Below are positions 8,541 to 17,470 of a stretch of DNA of 25,943 nt, in pieces. Origin of the DNA: an uncultured Bacteroidales bacterium (lineage in GTDB: Bacteria; Bacteroidota; Bacteroidia; Bacteroidales; UBA932). Positions within the stretch are counted from its first letter, which is position 1. The number at the start of each line of letters is the position of its first letter. The notes under the pieces are model-generated. The model was not told the origin of the DNA. It searched no databases and worked only from the letters and a program-made list of their open reading frames with translations. Where the stretch lies: contig CAKUYQ010000035.1 in assembly GCA_934717185.1 (NCBI GenBank), positions 1 through 25,943 of the forward strand, given 5' to 3'. The position numbers and the translations under genes are program-made.

Positions 8541-8625
8541 ACATATATTCTAACAAGCCCACAATAAATGCAGACCCTCGGCATAACTTGCAAACAAATT
8601 TGCATTTCCGCACTCGGTTTGCAGG

Positions 8626-10077
8626 CTATTTTACCTTGCTCGCCAACCCATTTTTAGAAGTTTTACATATAAACAGAGCAAACATTGCAACACCGGCCAC
8701 AATTCCAACCACATAGCTTAAGGTATGAGGCAGATAGAGACCACCGGTCTTATACGGAGCAATCAAAAAATAGGTAACGCATACAATAGTGAGGAACGTT
8801 GCAGGCAGAGACATCATCCAATGCGCCTTGCCATTCTTGGCCAAGAACGTAGCAGCCGTCCACAGCGTTATTGTAGCAAGCACCTGATTTCCAATCCCCA
8901 CATACTTCCATATAGTAGAAAAATCTACGTTACACAAAAAGTAGGCAACCACAAAGATAGGAGCAGCCACAAAAATCCTGTTCTTAATTGGTTTTTGGTC
9001 ATACCTAAGAGCATCTGCAATAACCAATCTCATACTCCTGAATGCAGTATCCCCCGATGTAATAGGGCAAACCACCACCCCAATCACAGCAATCACAGCA
9101 CCAACCTTACCCAACCAGCTGTTGCAGATGGCATCTACCATAATCGCCGGAGTATTGCCCGCATCGGCAGCCGCGTTCAACCCTTCCCATCCACCATAAA
9201 ACGCCATAGCCGCAGTAGCCCATATCATAGCCACAATACCCTCAGCAATCATTGCCCCGTAAAAGATAGGCCTTCCATGCTTCTCATTTCCCATACAACG
9301 CGCCATCATAGGAGACTGTGTAGCATGAAATCCCGATATAGCTCCACACGACAGCACAATAAACAGCATAGGGAACAGAATATTATCATTAGGATTGCTG
9401 TGCATATTCTTAAAATTGCTCAAAGACAACTCCTCAATATGCAGCTCTCCCGTAAACCCACCATACAGCAGACAGCCGCCAACCGCCACCGCCATAAAGA
9501 GCAGGCAGATACCCATATAAGGATAGATCTTGCCAATTATCTTGTTAATAGGCAGCAACGTAGCCAAAATGTAATACGCAAAGATTACATATAACCAAGG
9601 TGTCATTCCGCTTCCCGACAAATTACCCAACAGATCTGCCGGCCCATTGACAAAAGAGACCCCCACAGCAAGTAGCAAAAAACCGGTAAAGACAGACATG
9701 AACTTTCTCACGTTCTCTCCAAGATATTTGCCAACCATCCCCGGAAGAGATGTACCGTCGTGGCGGATAGAGAGCATCCCGGAGAAATAATCGTGGGTAG
9801 CACCAATAAAGACACACCCCACAACTATCCACACATACGCCATAGGGCCGTACGCCGCACCAAGAATAGCACCAAAAATAGGGCCCAATCCGGCAATGTT
9901 AAGGAACTGGATAATAAAGATTCGCCACGGCTTTAACTCCTGATAATCCACGCCATCTGCAAGGCGTTTAACCGGAGTCTCAATTTGCGGAGAGGCACCA
10001 AAAAACCTCTCCACAAATTTTCCGTATGTAAAATAGCCTAAGACAAGCAGGCACAAGCATACAATAAAAGTTATCAT
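8626..10077 (-). CDS. cstA: Short CstA-family inner-membrane transporter (carbon starvation protein A-like)
   Basis: 483 residues, almost entirely hydrophobic with about a dozen membrane segments. Family signatures visible are LNIAGLGPIFGAILG (59-73), GATHDYFSGMLSIRHDG (92-108), SGFHATQSPMMARCMGNE (248-265) and ITSGDTAFRSMRLVIAD (339-355). E. coli CstA and the pyruvate/H+ symporter BtsT are about 700 residues. This is the short form found in Bacteroidota, lacking the extra C-terminal membrane segments. Characterised relatives import peptides or pyruvate, and the substrate here is not determined by sequence. The gene starts 10 bp after the Xaa-Pro aminopeptidase stop, so the two are co-transcribed, which favours a link to peptide use. 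A strong terminator follows. Confidence 0.92.
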   Translation of the reverse strand: MITFIVCLCLLVLGYFTYGKFVERFFGASPQIETPVKRLADGVDYQELKPWRIFIIQFLNIAGLGPIFGAILGAAYGPMAYVWIVVGCVFIGATHDYFSGMLSIRHDGTSLPGMVGKYLGENVRKFMSVFTGFLLLAVGVSFVNGPADLLGNLSGSGMTPWLYVIFAYYILATLLPINKIIGKIYPYMGICLLFMAVAVGGCLLYGGFTGELHIEELSLSNFKNMHSNPNDNILFPMLFIVLSCGAISGFHATQSPMMARCMGNEKHGRPIFYGAMIAEGIVAMIWATAAMAFYGGWEGLNAAADAGNTPAIMVDAICNSWLGKVGAVIAVIGVVVCPITSGDTAFRSMRLVIADALRYDQKPIKNRIFVAAPIFVVAYFLCNVDFSTIWKYVGIGNQVLATITLWTAATFLAKNGKAHWMMSLPATFLTIVCVTYFLIAPYKTGGLYLPHTLSYVVGIVAGVAMFALFICKTSKNGLASKVK

Positions 10078-10087
10078 TGTTCAGCAG

Positions 10088-11473
10088 TTATTTTTGCATG
10101 GTCTCCTCAACCTCTTCAACGGTAATAGGCAATCTCTTTGATCCAAGGCGTCTTCTGCCGTTCTCTGTTATAAGTACATCATCCTCTAACCTTATGCCGC
10201 CAAAATTGTAGTACTCCTTAAGCTTCTCAAAATTGATAAACTGCGTATTGATACCTTCATTTTTCCATTTCTCTATAAGGGCAGGTATAAAATAACACCC
10301 TGGCTCATCTGTAACCACATATCCCGGTTTAAGTTCGCGCCCCATTCTAAGAGATGCAAGGCCAAACTGGTCTGATGGGCGAGTAACCTCATCATAACCA
10401 ACATATATCTGTCCAAGATCCTCCATATCGTGAACATCGAGTCCCATGTTATGACCCAAACCGTGAGGCATAAAGAGTGCATGAGCACCATTAGCCACAG
10501 CCTCATCTACATCTCCCATCATCAAGCCCAAGTCCTTTAAACCCTGAGCCATATATCTGCAGGTTTTAAGGTGCACCTCCTTATATGTAATACCCGGAGC
10601 AGAAAGATCGTATGCAAGGTTGTTTGCCCCGCAAACTATGTTGTAAATATCCTTCTGTTTGTTTGTAAACTTGCCGCTGGTAGGGATTGTTCTTGTAAAG
10701 TCAGATGCATAACCCATATTTGTCTCGGCACCGGCATCTATAACAAGCAATCTACCATCTGTAAGTACCTGATGATGTGTATGATTATGCAAAGTCTCAC
10801 CATTCTGAGAAAGAATTGTGGCAAAAGAGGTAAGTCTGCCCTGAGATGCCGCAATGCCCTCCATTATTCCAACAAGCTCCTGTTCCACCATACCAAGTTT
10901 GGCCATCTTCATAACAGTGTAGTGCATTGCATAGCCAATATTTGCAGCTTTGTCTAACTCTGCTATCTCCTCTGCATCCTTTACCATTCTCAATGAGATA
11001 ACCGCGTTGATAAGTTCCATTGAGGCACTCTCTTTCATCTTCTCAAATGGAATTTCCAAAAGTTGGTGCAGCAATATCTTGTTTGCATATCTGTATGGAG
11101 GAAGGAAATGAATCTTTCTACCGTTTTGTTTGCCTATATACTTTGCCAATTCAGCAAACGGAGCGGTCTTCTCCACCCCTACAAGTTTAGCCTTCTCTGC
11201 CATAAGAGGCTGAGGACCCATCCAGATAATATCATCTATATCTACATCATTGCCAAAGATAACCTCCTCACCGCTCTCTGTATCTATAACTGCTGCCAAA
11301 CCCGGCTCATATAGGCCAAAGAAATAGAGGAAAGAGCTGTCCTGGCGGAATTTGTATGTATTGTCGGGATAATTTGTAGGAGCCTCTACATTTCCCAATA
11401 TCAAAATAATGCCGTTGCCAACCTTTTTTGCCAACTCGCGGCGTCTTCTAACATAAGTCTCTTTGTTAAACAT
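10088..11473 (-). CDS. pepP: Xaa-Pro aminopeptidase (aminopeptidase P, M24B)
   Basis: 461 residues, a normal length for this enzyme, with no signal peptide, so cytoplasmic. An N-terminal creatinase-like domain (about 1-160, with DSSFLYFFGLYEPGLAAVID) is followed by the pita-bread M24 catalytic domain. All five dinuclear metal ligands can be placed: D246 (VIDAG), D258 (SDFTRT), H341 (HGLGHNMGLDVHD), E390 (TDEPGCYF) and E430 (GIRLEDDV). The enzyme removes the N-terminal residue when proline is second, so it helps degrade proline-containing peptides. It lies 24 bp after the ORF6N gene and 10 bp before the cstA-type gene, in an apparent three-gene operon. Confidence 0.95.
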   Translation of the reverse strand: MFNKETYVRRRRELAKKVGNGIILILGNVEAPTNYPDNTYKFRQDSSFLYFFGLYEPGLAAVIDTESGEEVIFGNDVDIDDIIWMGPQPLMAEKAKLVGVEKTAPFAELAKYIGKQNGRKIHFLPPYRYANKILLHQLLEIPFEKMKESASMELINAVISLRMVKDAEEIAELDKAANIGYAMHYTVMKMAKLGMVEQELVGIMEGIAASQGRLTSFATILSQNGETLHNHTHHQVLTDGRLLVIDAGAETNMGYASDFTRTIPTSGKFTNKQKDIYNIVCGANNLAYDLSAPGITYKEVHLKTCRYMAQGLKDLGLMMGDVDEAVANGAHALFMPHGLGHNMGLDVHDMEDLGQIYVGYDEVTRPSDQFGLASLRMGRELKPGYVVTDEPGCYFIPALIEKWKNEGINTQFINFEKLKEYYNFGGIRLEDDVLITENGRRRLGSKRLPITVEEVEETMQK

Positions 11474-11497
11474 AACCGTATTATTTAATTTATAAAT

Positions 11498-12061
11498 TTA
11501 CCTTTTAAAACCTATCTTATTAGTTTTATCCTTTGCTTTTGGCAACCTTACAGACAATGCTGCAATAGCCTTATATATATCATCCAACTCCTCACTCATA
11601 TCCTCAGACAGATCATTTATTGCTTTCACGTTGTCTTCATCATTTCTTTCCAATAGAGCAAGTTTGGCTCTAATCTCTTTCAATTCTGCAGAAACAACAG
11701 ATGTAGTTGTTATATAATTACGCATCGCAACGAATGCCCGCATAATAGCAATATTAGTATTAATTGCTATATCACTTTTTAATAAGCCGGATAACATTGC
11801 CACCCCCTGTTCTGTAAAAGCATATGGCAGTGTTCGACTTCCGCCCCAACTTGAGGTCACAAATTGTGACCTCAAGTTGTCCAATTCCTGTTTACTTAGT
11901 TTAAACATAAAGTCTTCAGGGAATCGCTCAATGTTACGTTTCACTGATTGATTCAACACTTTTGTCTCAACATGATACAACTCAGCTAAATCTCTATCTA
12001 ACATCACTCTTTGACCACGTATCTCGTAGATCTTGCTCTGTATTATCTGTAACTCTTTCAT
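11498..12061 (-). CDS. ORF6N-domain DNA-binding protein (phage-type)
   Basis: 187 residues. Residues of about 8-110 match the ORF6N domain: IYEIRGQRVMLDRDLAELY, VLNQSVKRNIERFPEDFMF, then NLRSQFVTSSWGG and LPYAFTEQGVAMLSGLLKSD, which are its best conserved stretches. The remainder is a Lys/Glu-rich coiled-coil-like tail (AELKEIRAKLALLERNDEDNV). ORF6N proteins are common on phages and other mobile DNA and are thought to bind DNA as repressors or antirepressors. Unlike its neighbours it has a clear Shine-Dalgarno sequence (AAGGAG, 12066-12071, 4 bases before ATG), consistent with foreign origin. It is the first gene of the unit with pepP and the cstA-type gene, under its own promoter, and contains a perfect 33-bp palindrome. 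Whether it regulates its neighbours is unknown. Confidence 0.9.
   Translation of the reverse strand: MKELQIIQSKIYEIRGQRVMLDRDLAELYHVETKVLNQSVKRNIERFPEDFMFKLSKQELDNLRSQFVTSSWGGSRTLPYAFTEQGVAMLSGLLKSDIAINTNIAIMRAFVAMRNYITTTSVVSAELKEIRAKLALLERNDEDNVKAINDLSEDMSEELDDIYKAIAALSVRLPKAKDKTNKIGFKR
11847..11879. repeat. Perfect 33-bp palindrome inside the ORF6N gene
   Basis: Arms CAACTTGAGGTCACAA (11847-11862) and TTGTGACCTCAAGTTG (11864-11879) are exact reverse complements around a single central base. The palindrome encodes the conserved protein segment NLRSQFVTSSW. Confidence 0.9.
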
Positions 12062-12065
12062 AAAT

Positions 12066-12071
12066 CTCCTT
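12066..12071 (-). promoter_or_regulatory. Shine-Dalgarno sequence of the ORF6N gene
   Basis: AAGGAG on the minus strand, followed by ATTT and then ATG at 12061. Other starts in this window (SusC1, SusC2, pepP, cstA, lpxK) have AT-rich leaders without such a motif, as is normal for Bacteroidota, so this one stands out and supports the chosen start. Confidence 0.65.
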
Positions 12072-12086
12072 CACATATCATCTCCA

Positions 12087-12115
12087 CAAAGTTAAACAAA
12101 AAAAGGGAGCGACAA
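12087..12115 (-). promoter_or_regulatory. Promoter of the ORF6N-pepP-cstA unit
   Basis: On the minus strand TAACTTTG (12094-12087) is a perfect -7 motif, with TTG at 12115-12113 and an 18-bp spacer. The TTG falls in or beside the loop of the SusD2 terminator, so the promoter and the upstream operon's terminator share the same DNA. Confidence 0.65.
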
Positions 12116-12127
12116 CGCCGCCCCCTT
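12097..12127 (-). terminator. Intrinsic terminator of the SusC2-SusD2 operon
   Basis: On the minus strand AAGGGGGCG (12127-12119) pairs with CGCTCCCTT (12111-12103), nine pairs with one G-T wobble and a 7-nt loop, followed by T-rich sequence. It lies about 33 nt past the SusD2 stop. Confidence 0.8.
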
Positions 12128-12159
12128 AAAATTGTATCATTTGACTTAATGATTAAAGA

Positions 12160-14049
12160 CTACTGCTGGTCTGAATCCCACCATACATTGATAGTCCATG
12201 CATCTTCTGCTGCATTCCACTGATCCAAACTTGTGTTCGCACCCGGAACCTGCTCTCCAATAGCCTTAAGGTTCTTAGAGTTGTAGTTTGTCTCATGTGA
12301 GCACTGTCTCCATCTACGGAACTGTTTGCCCTCAGGAATACCCTTCTTGGCAGCTGCAACATAGTTGTAGTTATCAGGAATACCCCATCCCAAGAAAAGT
12401 TCAGGATTGAAGTCATAACGACGCATATCGTTCCAGATCTCAACTGAGAAGTGAAGAGCAATACGTTTCTGAGTAAGGATCTTACCAAGAGTAATATCGC
12501 TTGCAGTACCAATACCGTTAGTAAGGAAGTTATCCATATCTGCCTGTGTCATTGGTGTGAATGAAGGACACTCAGCAAGGTTTCTGTCCTCTGAAACCCA
12601 TGCGTTAAGCTTCTCATTCATCTGCTCCATGCTGGCTTTGATACCCTCTTTGTAAGCAGCAAATGCACCGGCTTTATCACCTTTGTTGAACAATACCTCG
12701 GCTTTAATAAAGCAAGCCTCAAAATAGGTTCCAATATATGTAGGTGAAGAAACTCTTGTATAGAATGTACCTGACTCTCTTGAATTATCCTTGCTAACAC
12801 CGCCTCTTCTGTAGAACAGGTCTGCTTTGGCAGCATAACCTTTAGACTCACTTGTACACTCTACATATACAGTGTCGCCCAACCTGCTTGCGTTATCTGA
12901 GTTAATCCACCAGAAATCTCCATTTCTGATACCTTTTCCGCTTGCTGTGGCATTTGGACCGTACATTGCTCTTATAGGACCATTATTCTTATTAGGACAA
13001 TTTTCAGAAACCATATCTACACCAAGAGAACGTCTCCAGTTGCCAATCCATTTAATCTCGGCAGGAGTATTCTCGGATTTAGCTGAATATGCCCAAGGGA
13101 TAATCTTGTCTGCACGCGGATCCTCTACACCATAACCTGCAAAGTTTGTAAGGTTGTCATACAACATCTTGGTTACCATATAGCCGGCATTCATACCGCA
13201 TACAGAGTAAAGAGGAGAGTAATCAACAGGCTCATTCCAACCAAGATTATCATGAGTTGAGCTGTTGTCATCTGTATGATTAACTATTGTGTTGTCTGCA
13301 TTGCTCTGAGGACCGTTTGCCAAAGCAGCAAGGATAGCGTCTGCATCATATTTACCATCTTTGTAACTACCTGCCTGTTTCTTTGAAAGTTTTACCAAAT
13401 AACGCGCTTTTAGCAGATTACCAAGTTTAATCCATTTGTTAACATCACCGTTGTTCCAGGAATCACCTACAGACAATGCAGGAAGCGCCGAAGCTTGAGT
13501 TTTAGAAAGCAACTCAATACCCTCGTCTATATCGTTCAAACAACCAAGATATATGGTTTTACCTGTATCATATTCTGGTGTTGCATATTGACCGCAGGCT
13601 TGAGTATAAGGCATCTCTCCGTAAAGGTCTGTCATAAGCATAAAGCCGTATGCATTAATAATCTTGGCAGCTCCTGCATAATGCCAAGCCTCTGCAGCCA
13701 TAGCTTTTGTGTACATATCGTCTACATTACATGCAGCACCGCAGAACCACCACTGATATGATGTTGTAACAACACCAATCTGAGGATTCCAATATGACAT
13801 ATGATAATATGTACCACCCTGATCAGCTGCTCTTGTCCAATCGCCCATAGACATGCTTGAACGCCATGCACCAAACTGAGTAGCACTGTTAGTATAAAAC
13901 TGGATATGTGCCAGACGAGACTGGTAAGGTGCTGTGTCGCTGGTTGGATTCTCCGGGTCATTGTTTATATCCAACCAATTATCACATGAGGTTAGAGAAA
14001 GTCCAAACAGACAAGCTCCACTCAACAATATTGATTTTAAATATTTCAT
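12160..14049 (-). CDS. SusD2: SusD-like outer-membrane lipoprotein (SusD-like_2 group)
   Basis: 629 residues. Signal MKYLKSILLSGACLFGLSLT, lipidated Cys22 (LTSC), then DNWLDINNDPENPTSDTA, an exact fit to the SusD-like_2 start. Helical repeats typical of the fold follow (AAKIINAYGFMLMTDLYGEMPYTQ, then GCLNDIDEGIELLSK). The C-terminal half has YFEACFIKAEVLFNKGDKAGAFAAYKEGIKAS and TQKRIALHFSVEIWNDMRRYDF, which are the conserved late helices of the family. It should form the surface lid of SusC2, whose gene ends 20 bp upstream. A strong terminator follows. SusD1 and SusD2 belong to the same subgroup, unlike SusD3, so loci 1 and 2 may handle related ligands; that last point is inference. Confidence 0.92.
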   Translation of the reverse strand: MKYLKSILLSGACLFGLSLTSCDNWLDINNDPENPTSDTAPYQSRLAHIQFYTNSATQFGAWRSSMSMGDWTRAADQGGTYYHMSYWNPQIGVVTTSYQWWFCGAACNVDDMYTKAMAAEAWHYAGAAKIINAYGFMLMTDLYGEMPYTQACGQYATPEYDTGKTIYLGCLNDIDEGIELLSKTQASALPALSVGDSWNNGDVNKWIKLGNLLKARYLVKLSKKQAGSYKDGKYDADAILAALANGPQSNADNTIVNHTDDNSSTHDNLGWNEPVDYSPLYSVCGMNAGYMVTKMLYDNLTNFAGYGVEDPRADKIIPWAYSAKSENTPAEIKWIGNWRRSLGVDMVSENCPNKNNGPIRAMYGPNATASGKGIRNGDFWWINSDNASRLGDTVYVECTSESKGYAAKADLFYRRGGVSKDNSRESGTFYTRVSSPTYIGTYFEACFIKAEVLFNKGDKAGAFAAYKEGIKASMEQMNEKLNAWVSEDRNLAECPSFTPMTQADMDNFLTNGIGTASDITLGKILTQKRIALHFSVEIWNDMRRYDFNPELFLGWGIPDNYNYVAAAKKGIPEGKQFRRWRQCSHETNYNSKNLKAIGEQVPGANTSLDQWNAAEDAWTINVWWDSDQQ

Positions 14050-14069
14050 AATTTTTCTTAATTAACAGA

Positions 14070-17000
14070 TTAGAAAGTAAGATTAATACCAAATGTCATA
14101 CCTGCTGTAGCCGGAACACCGCAGTAGTCAAACCCAACTGATGATGAACCACCTACACCTGCACCGGCTGCTGCAACCTCTGGATCACCCTTATAGTTGG
14201 TGAACAGTAGAAGATTGTTTGCAGAAGCCATAACAGATGCTCTCTTAATAAAGCCTACTTTCTTTAGAAGAGTCTGAGGGAAATCGTAGCTTAGTGAGAT
14301 TGAACGCAATCTTAACAGATTAACCTTTGTTATATAGTTGCTAGACTCCTTTGGATAATAAGTAGTATAGTAGTCTTTAATGATATTGTATCCGCTCATC
14401 TCCTTACCATTATAGATGTATGTCTTATCAGGCTCCCAAGTGTTGCTTACAGCCTCGCCATTTTCATTAACACCTGTAACTGTAAGAGATCTGTTTCTTA
14501 TGTCACCTGAGAATTTACTTGTACCTGATATATCCATAGCGTACTGAGTACCGTTTACAACATCACCGCCAACGCGGAACTCCCATAGCATATTAAATGA
14601 AAGGTTCTTCCAAGTTAATGTATTGTTCAAACCACCTGAGAATTTAGCCTCACGGTTACCTACCTCAGATAGTGAAGTTGTATATGTAGGCATACCGTTC
14701 TTGTCCAAGATAACATTACCATTATCATCTCTCTTCCACTCAGTACCTGCGATTGCCATGAACTTGCCACCGTTGAATGAAGCAGCCTGCATACCGGCAT
14801 ACTGAACATCTGTTACATACATAACGTCCAATCCCTGTGGAAGGTTGTCAACTGAACCGCGGTTACCTGCAACGTTCAAACCTATATCCCATTTAAAGTT
14901 CTTTTTCTCTATAGGGGTACCTGAAATTGCCAACTCCATACCTTTGTTGTATACGTTACCTGCATTCATAGAGAAGAAGATATAACCTGTAGACTGAGGT
15001 CCACGTGGGCTAAGAATCTGGTCATATGAATCGTTTGTATAGTAAGCGTAGTCAAAGTGCAATCTGTTGTTGAAGAAACTCATCTCCAAACCAATCTCTG
15101 TAGATTTTGTCATCTCTGGTTTAAGGATTGGGTTACCTTTAGACCATGTATTACCAACACCCACTTTGTCGCCCAAGTAAACACCTGTAGGCCAAAGTGA
15201 TGTAGCAGTCTCATAAGGATTGGTATCCTTACCTACCTTTGCCCAAGATACACGCAACTTACCAAATGATAGAACATCACTCTTAGGAAGTAGCTCTGTG
15301 AATACGAATGATCCACTTACAGATGGATAGAAGTATGAACGGTTCTCTTTAGGAAGTGTGGAGGTCCAGTCGTTACGTCCTGTAACAGTTAGGAACAACA
15401 TATTCTTCCAAGATGCTCTGAACTCACCGAATACGCCAGCAAGTCTCTTCTGAGAAGCTGCATGTGAGAACTGTTTGTTATTTGTAGTTGTATTGGCGTA
15501 TGAGAAGAAATCAGGAACAGAGAAGTTCCAAGCCATCTTGTAGTTGCTGTCTGTCTTGGTATCATCTATCTGAGCACCCAACAACAAGTTCAAATCAAAG
15601 TCACCGAACTGTTTGTTCATATTTGATATGAAGTTGTGTGATATATATCTAAAGCGAGATGTATTATCACTCATCATACCTTTCTGCCATACCTGTTTGA
15701 TAGCACCATTTGCTGCGATTCTGTTAGATGCAGTCTGAGTATATGAGTCAACGCCCAATTTATACTGTATAAACCACCATTTTGCAACATCGGCCTTGAT
15801 TCCAACGCTACCGGTGAAACGCTCAACGTTATCATACATCTTGTTTTTGTTTACCAACCAGTATGGGTTATCTCTCTCATCCCATGGATCCATGTCATCG
15901 AACATACGGTAACGTGTACCATCTTCGTTTAGATAATGGCTCATATCATCAAATGGAGACCAGTTGTAAACAGCGTAAAGAGCACCTGTACCAGATGAAC
16001 CGTAAAGAGCGGCACCTGTAAGGGTTCTGTCTGTGTGAGCATCTGAATATGCCGCGTTTGCATTGAATGTAAAGATACCGGCCTTCTGCTCACCGTTAAA
16101 ACGGAACGCATATTTTCTATAACCTGTGGTTGGTACTATACCATCTTGGTCATACAATGAACCGGATAGATAGAAACTGCTGTTCTGAGTACCTCCTGAG
16201 ATGCTCAAGCTCTCGTCAAGGATAAGACCGCCCTCAAAGAAGTTGCCTATGTTGTCATAGGTCTGAGCACTTGTCCTTTCACCCCATGAATTGTAAGCTA
16301 AATCGTTATAAGTAGTACCTATATACTTACCACTATTATCATAGTTGTCCTGCATATAACCTCTTGCAAACTCCTTCTGAACAGATGGAAGATTCTTTGC
16401 CCAAGATGTAGAGAGCTTTGAGTTTAAGTTAACTTCTATGCTACCCTCTTTACCTTTTTTAGTTGTAATAAGGACAACACCGTTAGCTGCACGTGATCCG
16501 TAAAGAGCAGAAGCAGCAGGGCCTTTTAGAATGGACATATTTTCAATATCATCGGGGTTTATATCCATTACACGGTTAGATGATGTAGTAGCAGATCTCA
16601 TACTACCATCGAATGCAGAGTTACCTACAACGTTAGATGAGTTATCGTAGATAATACCATCCACTACGAACAAAGGCTGGTTGTCTTTACCCTCAGATCC
16701 AGATGTACCACCACGAAGGATAATCTGTGCACCGGAACCTGCAGCACCGGAAGACTGTGTAATATTTACACCGGCAATCTTTCCGGAAAGTGAGGTAATG
16801 GCATTCGCCGATTTGTTTTTCATCAGTTCATCGGATTTTAGGTCAGTTACGGCATAACCAAGAGATTTTCTCTCCTTTTTAATACCGAGAGCAGTTATGA
16901 CAACGTCCTCAAGCATAAGAGCATCCTCTTCCATTGTAACGTTGATAACTTTTTTACCGTTGATAGGAACAACAACATCCTTCATACCCATAGAGGTGAA

Positions 17001-17237
17001 AAGCAAAGTTCCGTCTGCAGGTGCAGATAGAACGTAACTACCGTCTACGTCTGTTGATGTACCTGTCTTAGTTCCCTGAAGCACTACGTACACTCCGGGA
17101 AGTGGTTCGTTGTTTTTATCTGTTACGGTACCCGAAACAGATATGTTCTGTGCCAGAACAGCTCCCATCGGAACGAGGAGAGCAAACGCCATCAATACCG
17201 AACGTAAAGCATGGCGACCAATTTTTTTTAAGAACAT
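14070..17237 (-). CDS. SusC2: SusC/RagA-family TonB-dependent outer-membrane transporter
   Basis: 1055 residues. Signal peptide cut near A29 (MGAVLAQ), carboxypeptidase-regulatory-like domain of about 31-115 (VSGTVTDKNNEPLPGVYVVL ... SMGMKDVVVPING), TonB-box-like EDVVITALG, plug (SLSGKIAGVNI ... NQPLFVVDGIIYD ... DIENMSILKGPAASALYG ... GVVLITTKKG) and a beta barrel ending in NLTF. It works with SusD2 downstream. Codons 3-5 contain an A8 tract (17222-17229 on the plus strand as T8). Gain or loss of one base there would frameshift the gene, which matters because SusC3 is frameshifted at the equivalent tract. Its N-terminal 115 residues are much more like SusC3 than its barrel is. No clear -7 box was found upstream. 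Confidence 0.94.
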   Translation of the reverse strand: MFLKKIGRHALRSVLMAFALLVPMGAVLAQNISVSGTVTDKNNEPLPGVYVVLQGTKTGTSTDVDGSYVLSAPADGTLLFTSMGMKDVVVPINGKKVINVTMEEDALMLEDVVITALGIKKERKSLGYAVTDLKSDELMKNKSANAITSLSGKIAGVNITQSSGAAGSGAQIILRGGTSGSEGKDNQPLFVVDGIIYDNSSNVVGNSAFDGSMRSATTSSNRVMDINPDDIENMSILKGPAASALYGSRAANGVVLITTKKGKEGSIEVNLNSKLSTSWAKNLPSVQKEFARGYMQDNYDNSGKYIGTTYNDLAYNSWGERTSAQTYDNIGNFFEGGLILDESLSISGGTQNSSFYLSGSLYDQDGIVPTTGYRKYAFRFNGEQKAGIFTFNANAAYSDAHTDRTLTGAALYGSSGTGALYAVYNWSPFDDMSHYLNEDGTRYRMFDDMDPWDERDNPYWLVNKNKMYDNVERFTGSVGIKADVAKWWFIQYKLGVDSYTQTASNRIAANGAIKQVWQKGMMSDNTSRFRYISHNFISNMNKQFGDFDLNLLLGAQIDDTKTDSNYKMAWNFSVPDFFSYANTTTNNKQFSHAASQKRLAGVFGEFRASWKNMLFLTVTGRNDWTSTLPKENRSYFYPSVSGSFVFTELLPKSDVLSFGKLRVSWAKVGKDTNPYETATSLWPTGVYLGDKVGVGNTWSKGNPILKPEMTKSTEIGLEMSFFNNRLHFDYAYYTNDSYDQILSPRGPQSTGYIFFSMNAGNVYNKGMELAISGTPIEKKNFKWDIGLNVAGNRGSVDNLPQGLDVMYVTDVQYAGMQAASFNGGKFMAIAGTEWKRDDNGNVILDKNGMPTYTTSLSEVGNREAKFSGGLNNTLTWKNLSFNMLWEFRVGGDVVNGTQYAMDISGTSKFSGDIRNRSLTVTGVNENGEAVSNTWEPDKTYIYNGKEMSGYNIIKDYYTTYYPKESSNYITKVNLLRLRSISLSYDFPQTLLKKVGFIKRASVMASANNLLLFTNYKGDPEVAAAGAGVGGSSSVGFDYCGVPATAGMTFGINLTF

Positions 17238-17470
17238 AAATAATAATTTAGGTTAACAAATCCTTATTGAAGCAACTAAAAGTTTTTAAGGCTCCTAATT
17301 GCGCACAACGGGCGAAATTATATATTTTTTTTCATTTAAGAAACAAAAGCATTACTAAATTTAACTGCAAATAGACAAAAGCCCCCTCCAATTTAATAAA
17401 ACAGGCCCACTTTGCGTATTTTCATAACCATTTTGTTCCAAATTTTATTAACTTATAGCGCCTGTGCGTA

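Larger units (their letters stand above)
8130..8625. other. 496-bp intergenic region between cstA-type gene and SusC1
   Basis: No credible gene. From left to right it holds a short AT-rich SusC leader (8130-8168), a 15-bp inverted repeat pair at 8255-8269 and 8436-8450 with the SusC1 promoter between them, and the terminator of the cstA-type gene at 8501-8540. A 63-codon open frame at 8414-8605 overlaps that terminator and has no recognisable features. Confidence 0.7.

Noticed and set aside
8414..8605. 63-codon minus-strand frame between the cstA-type gene and SusC1
   Set aside because: It spans the cstA terminator, has no leader motif or recognisable sequence, and is probably spurious.
8725..9594. 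289-codon open frame on the plus strand
   Set aside because: Antisense to the cstA-type gene, whose family motifs run through the whole stretch; the translation is Arg/His/Asn-rich without any domain pattern.
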